From the NCBI RefSeq assembly GCF_030012175.1, contig NZ_JASCXW010000015.1, positions 1 to 46,867 of the forward strand: a DNA stretch of 46,867 nt. Direction: 5' to 3'. Numbering within the stretch: the stretch's first letter is position 1; each line of letters opens with the position of its first letter. Position numbers and translations under genes: made by a program. Source of the stretch: Peloplasma aerotolerans (GTDB lineage Bacteria > Bacillota_I > Bacilli_A > Acholeplasmatales > Acholeplasmataceae). Below, one piece after another: positions 41,451 to 46,867 of the stretch. The notes below the pieces were generated by a model. That model made no database searches. It was not told where the DNA came from and saw nothing but the letters and a program-made list of their open reading frames with translations.

Positions 41451-41506
41451 ATCAAATTTCATGATAATATATTTGTGGCATAACATAATAAAAAGGTGTT
41501 GAACTT

Positions 41507-42541
41507 ATGCAAACAACGATTTATCAAAAACAAGACTTAAAAAAATCAAAAGTAAAAAAACATATTGAAACTGTCTTCCATCAAGGAGGACTTGTTGTGT
41601 TTCCTACTGAGACGGTTTATGGTATTGGTGCGAATGCAACCAATAAAGATGCCGTCAATCGAATATTTCAAGCAAAGGGGAGACCATCTGATAATCCCTT
41701 AATCGTTCATTTGTCCCATCGTAATGATTTAACAGAGTATGTTAAAAATATACCTGATATTGCTTATACCTTAATCGATCAATTTTGGCCTGGACCATTA
41801 ACACTAATTTTTGAAAAAAATGAAAAGATTCCTTATGAAGTTACAGGTGGATTAGATACAGTAGCAATACGCATTCCTGATCATGGGGTTGCTCTTGATG
41901 TTATTCATATTTCTAAATGTCCAGTTTGTGCACCAAGTGCTAATGTCAGTGGTAAACCTTCTTCTACTTTATTTGAACATGTTGTTCAAGACTTTGATGG
42001 AAAAGTAGATATTATCATCAATGGTGGTAAAACAAAAATTGGTTTAGAATCAACCGTTCTTGATATAACATTACCAATACCTACGATATTAAGACCTGGT
42101 TCAATTACACAAAAGATGATAGAAATAGCATTAAACACAGGGATTATTGATGGATCAGAAGTTGATATTAGCGATATTCCAAAATCTCCTGGAATGAAAT
42201 ATACACATTATAAACCCAAAGGTAGTATTTATCTCGTTGATGGAAAGATGGATCAGGTTATTGAATATATCAACTCAAAAATTGAGTTAACAGATGAAAG
42301 TAAAAGTGCAGTTATTTGTGTTGACGAATATATGAGTCAAATACAGGCAAGATATAAGATTAATTTAGGACATATGCATGATTTAAATGAAATTGCTTCA
42401 AACATCTTTATAGCGCTTAGACAGATGGATGCTCTTGATATTGAAACAATTTATATCCCTACGTTACCAGTAGACGATATCGGGCGTGCAATTATGAATC
42501 GATTATCTAAAGCAGCATCTTATCAAATTATTAAACTATAA
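41507..42541 (+). CDS. L-threonylcarbamoyladenylate synthase (Sua5 type)
   Basis: Makes threonylcarbamoyl-AMP from threonine, bicarbonate and ATP, for the t6A37 modification of ANN-decoding tRNAs. 344 aa: an N-terminal TsaC/YrdC domain (about 15-205) with 'VVFPTETVYGIGANA', 'KGRPSDNPLIVH', 'CAPSANVSGKPSST' and 'STVLDIT...LRPGSIT', and a C-terminal Sua5 domain after the linker 'SPGMKYTHYKPKG'. The two-domain length shows it is Sua5 rather than the short TsaC. AAAAGGTG is upstream of the ATG. Single gene. Confidence 0.95.
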   Translation: MQTTIYQKQDLKKSKVKKHIETVFHQGGLVVFPTETVYGIGANATNKDAVNRIFQAKGRPSDNPLIVHLSHRNDLTEYVKNIPDIAYTLIDQFWPGPLTLIFEKNEKIPYEVTGGLDTVAIRIPDHGVALDVIHISKCPVCAPSANVSGKPSSTLFEHVVQDFDGKVDIIINGGKTKIGLESTVLDITLPIPTILRPGSITQKMIEIALNTGIIDGSEVDISDIPKSPGMKYTHYKPKGSIYLVDGKMDQVIEYINSKIELTDESKSAVICVDEYMSQIQARYKINLGHMHDLNEIASNIFIALRQMDALDIETIYIPTLPVDDIGRAIMNRLSKAASYQIIKL

Positions 42542-42552
42542 ATAACTTAAAG

Positions 42553-42580
42553 AAAAAGCACTTCGCAAAGTGCTTTTTTT
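42553..42580. terminator. Bidirectional terminator between Sua5 and mrpD
   Basis: AAAAAGCACTT (42553-42563), loop CGCA, AAGTGCTTTTT (42568-42578) with T's on plus and A's before it giving T's on minus. Serves both convergent units. Confidence 0.92.
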
Positions 42581-44191
42581 CTACATTCTAAAGAATACAA
42601 AGAGTGAAACAAATACCATATATAAGATAAATAAATAATTCGCATTCTCAAATGAAATTGTAAACTCCCTAATTTGCTGTAATGGTCTATAATCTTTAAC
42701 AATAATATAACGATAAACAACTAATCCAATCATCACAAATATCGCATAATCAATCCATTGTCTAATATCAAATATCTTGACATACGATAAATCAACATTA
42801 AAGACGAACTGACCAATTTCTTTATAAAAAATACCAATAGCAATACAAGATACTCCAAGTAACGACATACCTAGTTGTTGCTTCAAGTCATTTCTCTTTA
42901 AAACACGAACCTTTGGACCAAATAAGATTTGCGAGAACTTAATAAATGAAGCAATCGTTCCTATATTAACCAAAGTAAATAAAAACATTTTAAACATATC
43001 GTCTTTAAAATCATACTTCACCATTGTCTTTGAGACAAACCCATTAAATAGTGGAGCTCCACTAATAGAAAGCATTCCGATAATTAATAAAATACCAGTC
43101 CAGGGCATTGATTTCATCACACCTCTAATCTCATAGACCTTCTTGGTTTGATAACCGTAGATAACGATACCAGCCCCTAAGAATAGTAGTGATTTGAACA
43201 AAGCATGATTTAAAATATGCATGATGCCGCCTAAATAGGATAACTGAACGGCTGATGATATACCCATAATCATAATTCCAATTTGTGATACAGTATGATA
43301 AGCTAAAATTTGTTTTAAGTCTTTTTGAGTTAAGGCAAACATCACACCAACTAAAGCAGTGATCACACCAATGTAGAAGAAGATATCGCTTAATCCATAA
43401 TTTGCTGAGTTGAACATATGGAAATTAACTCTAATAAAAATATATAAAGCTCCTTTAACGACAAGACCTGATAATAGTGCAGATATACTAGTTTGAGCTA
43501 CTGCATGTGCTTTTGGTAACCAAGTAAATAAAGGGAAGAATGCAGCTTTAATTCCAATACCACAAATCATCATAATATAGGCTAATTTAACTAAGTCATG
43601 TTGACTGTGCAATTGAATGTTATGAACTAAATACTGAATATTGATTGTCCCATAAACATAATAAATAAAGATAATACCAAATAAGAAGAACATCGCACCT
43701 ATAGTATTTAATAGTAAGTAATAAATGGCTGCTCTAAATGAAGGTCCAGTTTTTTTATAAGCGATTAAAATTGTAATAATAACCGTCATTAATTCTAAGA
43801 AAACAAATAAGTTAAATAGATCATTGGTTTGAATCAATCCTAAGAAAATACCTTGTAAAAACATTAAGAAAAATAAAAACTTATTTTCTCTATAATTTGT
43901 CTTATGTGTATACATGAGTAAGACAAGCCACATAAACAAGGTTAGACCCACAAAAGTTAAGGATAATGTATCATTATAAAAACTGATTGCAAAAAGTTCG
44001 TTCCATCCACCAAAGATTAGCAGCGATAAATCTGGATTTGTAGGCAGTAAATATAAGTATATACCAAACAATACAATCATAGCAAATTGAGCAACAAACA
44101 AGATCCAGGTTACCAATTTATGATTAAAGAGATAAACAATGATTGCTGCAACAATTGGAATGAAAACGAACAAGACAGGGATTAAATGCAT
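42581..44191 (-). CDS. mrpD: Mrp antiporter subunit D (proton-pumping NuoM/N-like)
   Basis: 536-aa, ~14-helix membrane protein of the Complex-I antiporter-like family; a proton-translocating subunit of the multi-subunit Na+/H+ antiporter. Conserved charged residues in helices: 'FLELMTVIITILIAYK' (the key Glu of helix 5), 'GLVVKGALYIFIRV' (Lys) and 'LAYHTVSQIGIMIMG' (Lys/His helix region). Last gene of the operon; starts by a TAATG overlap with mrpC and ends at a shared terminator. No MrpA large subunit is encoded with it, so MrpD is the only antiporter-like pump here. Confidence 0.92.
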   Translation of the reverse strand: MHLIPVLFVFIPIVAAIIVYLFNHKLVTWILFVAQFAMIVLFGIYLYLLPTNPDLSLLIFGGWNELFAISFYNDTLSLTFVGLTLFMWLVLLMYTHKTNYRENKFLFFLMFLQGIFLGLIQTNDLFNLFVFLELMTVIITILIAYKKTGPSFRAAIYYLLLNTIGAMFFLFGIIFIYYVYGTINIQYLVHNIQLHSQHDLVKLAYIMMICGIGIKAAFFPLFTWLPKAHAVAQTSISALLSGLVVKGALYIFIRVNFHMFNSANYGLSDIFFYIGVITALVGVMFALTQKDLKQILAYHTVSQIGIMIMGISSAVQLSYLGGIMHILNHALFKSLLFLGAGIVIYGYQTKKVYEIRGVMKSMPWTGILLIIGMLSISGAPLFNGFVSKTMVKYDFKDDMFKMFLFTLVNIGTIASFIKFSQILFGPKVRVLKRNDLKQQLGMSLLGVSCIAIGIFYKEIGQFVFNVDLSYVKIFDIRQWIDYAIFVMIGLVVYRYIIVKDYRPLQQIREFTISFENANYLFILYMVFVSLFVFFRM

Positions 44192-44520
44192 TATTTATCC
44201 CCCTTTAAAACAGTTTTCCACTCAATGGTTCCATAATGATGGAATATTTTTATGCAAAGCATCAAAGCCATTGATGTTATTGTAGAGCCAATAACGATTG
44301 TTGTAATCATTAAAGCTTGTGGAAGTGGATCTACGACATCTAATCCAATGGCAGTTAATATTGGAATTACGCCACCTTCATAAACACCAAAATTAAGGAA
44401 TAACAAAATAAGACCTGCTTCAATAATGGTTACACAAAAAACAGATTTAATAATATTTCTACTTGTTGCTAGTCCATAGACGCCAACGAGAATAACAATG
44501 AATGATAAAATTGGATTCAT
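44191..44520 (-). CDS. mrpC: Mrp antiporter subunit C (NuoK-like)
   Basis: 109 aa, three helices, homologue of NuoK. 'GVYGLATSRNIIKSVFCVTIIEAGLILLFLNFG' shows the N-I-I-K-S...E pattern with the membrane glutamate of this family, and 'DPLPQALMITTIVIGSTITSMAL' the conserved third helix. AAGGAGGG is upstream; TAATG overlaps on both sides show translational coupling with mrpB-like and mrpD. Confidence 0.93.
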   Translation of the reverse strand: MNPILSFIVILVGVYGLATSRNIIKSVFCVTIIEAGLILLFLNFGVYEGGVIPILTAIGLDVVDPLPQALMITTIVIGSTITSMALMLCIKIFHHYGTIEWKTVLKGDK

Positions 44521-45230
44521 TAACGTCCCTCCTTAAGAAATGCAGTAAAAATAGCAATTAAACCTAATGATACTTTTGCACCAATAATAATGTTAAGCAA
44601 GATTAAATAGATAGATTTTTGGCTCATCGTACCATCTAGTGGTACAAAGTTTGTAAAAACTTCATTTCTTGTAATTAAGCTTGAAAATGCAATAATCAAA
44701 AGAGATATAAACAAAAATTTCTCAATGGTTAAGATCTTATTAACATCGATTGTTTTTGTTATATCGATATAATAAAGAATTAAAATCGCAGTCGCAACGA
44801 TTGCACCCCCTTGGAACCCTCCACCAGGAGATAAATGTCCATTGATAATTACATACATCCCAAACATAAGCATGATTGGATAGAGTAAACGACTGAATGT
44901 AATAAACAGTTCAGGTGTTTTTTGTTTGTCCAACATAAAATTAGCATTTTTTTCACCAATGTTATGCTGCGAAATCCACATTACACCAGAAACTGCAATT
45001 AATAGAATTCCAGCTTCAAATATACTATCAAAAAGACGATAGTCAAGATATATCGCAGATACAAGGTTTCTACTACCCGTATCATAAAAACCATTTTCTC
45101 TAAAAAAGACTTTACCTGCTGAATTATAGATAACATCTAAATCTTGAACAGAAATGATAAATAAATATAAGATGAAACCTAGTAAAAACACTAGACTTAC
45201 CTTTTTTAACCGACTTAAAGTATTAATCAA
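44520..45230 (-). CDS. mrpB: MbhE-MrpB fusion, Mrp/Mbh antiporter subunit
   Basis: About 236 aa. Residues ~1-85 resemble the last part of MrpA (MbhE): 'GSRNLVSAIYLDYRLFDSIFEAGILLIAVSG'. The rest is the MnhB domain with 'GHLSPGGGFQGGAIVATAILILYY' as signature. In most Mbh operons these are separate genes; here they are one protein. The frame opens at a TTG at 45263, but GAAGGTG (about 45243-45237) fits the TTG at 45230, which overlaps the stop of the preceding gene by 8 nt. Non-ATG start is inferred. Confidence 0.85.
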   Translation of the reverse strand: MINTLSRLKKVSLVFLLGFILYLFIISVQDLDVIYNSAGKVFFRENGFYDTGSRNLVSAIYLDYRLFDSIFEAGILLIAVSGVMWISQHNIGEKNANFMLDKQKTPELFITFSRLLYPIMLMFGMYVIINGHLSPGGGFQGGAIVATAILILYYIDITKTIDVNKILTIEKFLFISLLIIAFSSLITRNEVFTNFVPLDGTMSQKSIYLILLNIIIGAKVSLGLIAIFTAFLKEGR

Positions 45231-45768
45231 TGCTTTCACCTTCTTCCAAGGTGATAACTTCAATAAAAGCGTGTCCGCTCGTTTTTTCAGTTAGGTGTTT
45301 CATTAAAACACTACTAGATTTCCCTTTTAAAACAAAACTTTGCTTAGTTTCATCATAAGAGATAATTAAATCAACGTTTAATTCACTTGTCAAATCTTCA
45401 TCAGTACCTTTGATATCCGAACAAATATTAAGTCTTAAGTCATAAGTTTGTACGAAATCAGACATGACTTCGTATAAAGCTTCATTGATATCATCTAAGT
45501 CATGTCTGTCATGATCAACTCGGTCAAGTACAATAAATTCTCTTTGTCTAGAAATTGAAATCACGTAAATCAAAGGAATAATCGCACTACCGATTGCAAC
45601 TTCAGCTATTGCAACATCAGGTGCCTGATTAATTGCATAAAGCGTAGCTGCAACTAATGAAAATGCAGAAATCAAAATAATAATTGTAAAATTCTCTTTA
45701 TGAAGTACGATTGCAAGGGCAATAATAATTAAAAGGATTTGAAGGATAAATGGAACATACTCATTCAT
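45223..45768 (-). CDS. MbhD-like (MrpA C-terminal, DUF4040) subunit with soluble tail
   Basis: 181 aa. Residues 1-70 are three helices with 'LYAINQAPDVAIAEVAIGSAIIPLIYVISI', the DUF4040/MbhD signature equal to part of MrpA's C-terminus. Residues ~75-181 are an extra hydrophilic, acidic domain ('DHDRHDLDDINEALYEVM', 'VFLKGKSSSVLMKHL' region) not found in standard MbhD (~95 aa); I cannot assign it. ATGA overlap with mrpG upstream. With the next gene it replaces the C-terminal part of MrpA. Confidence 0.85.
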   Translation of the reverse strand: MNEYVPFILQILLIIIALAIVLHKENFTIIILISAFSLVAATLYAINQAPDVAIAEVAIGSAIIPLIYVISISRQREFIVLDRVDHDRHDLDDINEALYEVMSDFVQTYDLRLNICSDIKGTDEDLTSELNVDLIISYDETKQSFVLKGKSSSVLMKHLTEKTSGHAFIEVITLEEGESID

Positions 45769-46070
45769 TTTTTTCCACCATCCATTTCATGGATAGGAAC
45801 ACCAATTAAGTATGCTGAACGGATATTGACATGAGAACTAATTGGGTTCGTAATCATTAAGAAAATAATAAGCACAAACAAACGTATGCCATAAGCATAT
45901 TGGGCAGCAGCAAACATTAATGCAAACAACATCAAAAAGCTAGCAACCGTATCAATTGTTGCTGCTGTTAAAATTCTCGTATAAACATTCTTAAGTTTAA
46001 ATATGGCGATCATACCAAAGATTAAGAATAACCAGGATAAAATGAGAATGAAATAAGTGACATAGTTCAT
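45765..46070 (-). CDS. mrpG: Mrp antiporter subunit G
   Basis: 101 aa, three helices. 'IFKLKNVYTRILTAATIDTVASFLMLFAL' corresponds to the MrpG/MnhG core (lying after the usual R-x-P-D-x-x-x-R-x-H-A type loop, here diverged), and 'ITNPISSHVNIRSAYLIG' is the typical 'TNPxxxHxxxRAA' region. GGGGGACGTG precedes the ATG. Overlaps mrpF and the MbhD-like gene by ATGA. Confidence 0.92.
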   Translation of the reverse strand: MNYVTYFILILSWLFLIFGMIAIFKLKNVYTRILTAATIDTVASFLMLFALMFAAAQYAYGIRLFVLIIFLMITNPISSHVNIRSAYLIGVPIHEMDGGKK

Positions 46071-46342
46071 TTTTCACGTCCCCCAGTCATAATAAACTTG
46101 GATAATAAGGTCATGGTTAAGAAACCAATAATACCATATGAGATTGCAATATCAAGAAGAACTACACGTTCCATATAGATTGCGTATACTGCGATGAATA
46201 AAATGACTTTAGCTGAAATCAGATTGAGCATCAAAATGCGATCCCATAATGTTTTACCTCTAACCAATTGAACAAAGGATAAAATCATTGCAAGAACTAA
46301 TAATAGTAATGTGATGAGTAAAAATGTTTGAAGCGTTGTCAT
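46067..46342 (-). CDS. mrpF: Mrp antiporter subunit F
   Basis: 91 aa, three helices. The family pattern 'RGKTLWDRILMLNLISAKVILFIAVYAIY' (G-x-x-x-x-D-R-I/V-x-x-x-N) and 'LLDIAISYGIIGFLTMTLLSKF' (D-x-A-x-x-Y-x-x-x-G-F) are clear. GGGGGAC upstream, ATGA overlap with mrpE. Confidence 0.93.
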   Translation of the reverse strand: MTTLQTFLLITLLLLVLAMILSFVQLVRGKTLWDRILMLNLISAKVILFIAVYAIYMERVVLLDIAISYGIIGFLTMTLLSKFIMTGGREK

Positions 46343-46836
46343 GATTTGTCCCCCTTGATTTTAAGTAGTTTTTCAAATTTTTGTCTAATGGGTCTTTCAA
46401 GATCCTCATGACTTGTTCCTGGCTTTGCTAAAACCATAACAAAAATTGTATGATCAACAATATCCACTGTAATCGTACCAGGTGTTAAAGTAATTGAATT
46501 GGCAACGATAGCAACTTGAACAGGATCTTCAAGGTCAAGTACAATTTTAAAAATAACAGGCTCATATTGTTTAGAAATCAAGTTAACAATATAGATAAAA
46601 CTCGCTTTAAATATTTCTATAAATAAAACGACAAAGTAAAATAACAATCTATGTATCTTAATGCCTTTATACCTAAATCCATGCTCATCATGTAGAATTT
46701 CATAAGCAAAAATAGACACAAAGAAAGAGATTATGATACCGAAGAGTATTGTCGTTATCTCAAAATTGAAATTGAGTATAAACCAAAATACAAGCATCAC
46801 AATAAAAAATTTTATTCTTGGTATGATGTTTTTCAT
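46339..46836 (-). CDS. mrpE: Mrp antiporter subunit E
   Basis: 165 aa. N-terminal two to three helices, then the cytosolic part with 'NSITLTPGTITVDI' and 'VMVLAKPGTSHED', hallmark of MrpE/MnhE. First gene of the seven-gene Mrp operon: CAGGAGT lies 8 nt upstream and a candidate -10 lies just beyond. As the operon seems to begin here, no mrpA precedes it in the same transcript. Confidence 0.93.
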   Translation of the reverse strand: MKNIIPRIKFFIVMLVFWFILNFNFEITTILFGIIISFFVSIFAYEILHDEHGFRYKGIKIHRLLFYFVVLFIEIFKASFIYIVNLISKQYEPVIFKIVLDLEDPVQVAIVANSITLTPGTITVDIVDHTIFVMVLAKPGTSHEDLERPIRQKFEKLLKIKGDKS

Positions 46837-46855
46837 ATGACTGACTCCTGTGAAA

Positions 46856-46861
46856 ATTATA
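46856..46861 (-). promoter_or_regulatory. Possible -10 box of the Mrp operon
   Basis: TATAAT on the minus strand (46861-46856), 20 bp before the mrpE ATG. Its -35 would lie beyond the window, so it stays tentative. Confidence 0.35.
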
Positions 46862-46867
46862 AATTTA

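Overview
The window is about 47 kb of AT-rich, gene-dense DNA from a low-GC Gram-positive-type bacterium. TGG encodes Trp and TGA is a stop, so the code is standard, not the Mycoplasma code. Promoters are of the sigma-A type, often with an extended -10 (TGnTATAAT), Shine-Dalgarno sites are strong, and neighbouring genes often overlap in ATGA/TAATG fashion. Gene content (full FASII cluster, Mrp antiporter, GH4 and uronate genes) fits a free-living fermenter. An Acholeplasmatales/Izemoplasmatales-like or deep Bacillota lineage is my inference; no marker gene proves it.

Layout. (1) 1-515: 3' end of an IS1595-type transposase, overlapped tail-to-tail by a probable 32-aa membrane peptide gene on the minus strand with its own consensus promoter. 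(2) 743-5703: an operon with an AlkA-like glycosylase, short-form 6-phosphogluconate dehydrogenase, zwf, a cyclase-family hydrolase, a GNAT protein and a D-2-hydroxyacid dehydrogenase, closed by a perfect hairpin terminator. (3) 5773-14376: a promoter, a FabT-like operator and a structured ~260-nt leader, then accBCDA-fabHDGFZ-birA in one tightly overlapping operon. No ACP or enoyl-ACP reductase gene is present. (4) 14435-19395: a DUF1295 membrane protein; a fluoride riboswitch (15376-15458) in front of a DD-motif Na+/H+ antiporter; then a Trk-type K+ system with two complementary RCK proteins. (5) 19544-25845: LytTR regulator plus membrane-anchored beta-propeller, CotH-kinase-like lipoprotein, GH4 alpha-galacturonidase-like enzyme, UPF0316 protein and tRNA-Val(GAC). 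(6) 26045-32868: a heterodimeric ABC exporter, two MATE transporters and a small membrane protein. (7) 32962-39316: a hexuronate operon (uxaE-like epimerase, PfkB kinase, long-form gnd, uxuB-like SDR, LarA-family enzyme), followed by an ECF S-component with a P-loop kinase. (8) 40826-42541: a DUF2188 protein and the Sua5/TsaC tRNA-modification enzyme. (9) 42581-46836, minus strand: an Mrp/Mbh-type antiporter operon in the order E-F-G-(MbhD)-(MbhE+B)-C-D.

How the parts fit. The most interesting reading is region 7. There is no mannonate dehydratase or KDPG aldolase, but a LarA-superfamily protein with all nickel-pincer active-site residues sits beside a mannonate oxidoreductase, a sugar kinase and a decarboxylating 6-phosphogluconate dehydrogenase. 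I infer a route tagaturonate -> fructuronate -> mannonate -> (C2 epimerisation) gluconate -> 6-phosphogluconate -> ribulose 5-phosphate, which would send pectin sugars into the pentose phosphate pathway and bypass KDG. The GH4 enzyme could supply galacturonate. This is a hypothesis from gene content; no activity is proven by sequence. Ion handling (riboswitch antiporter, Trk, Mrp) is a second theme.
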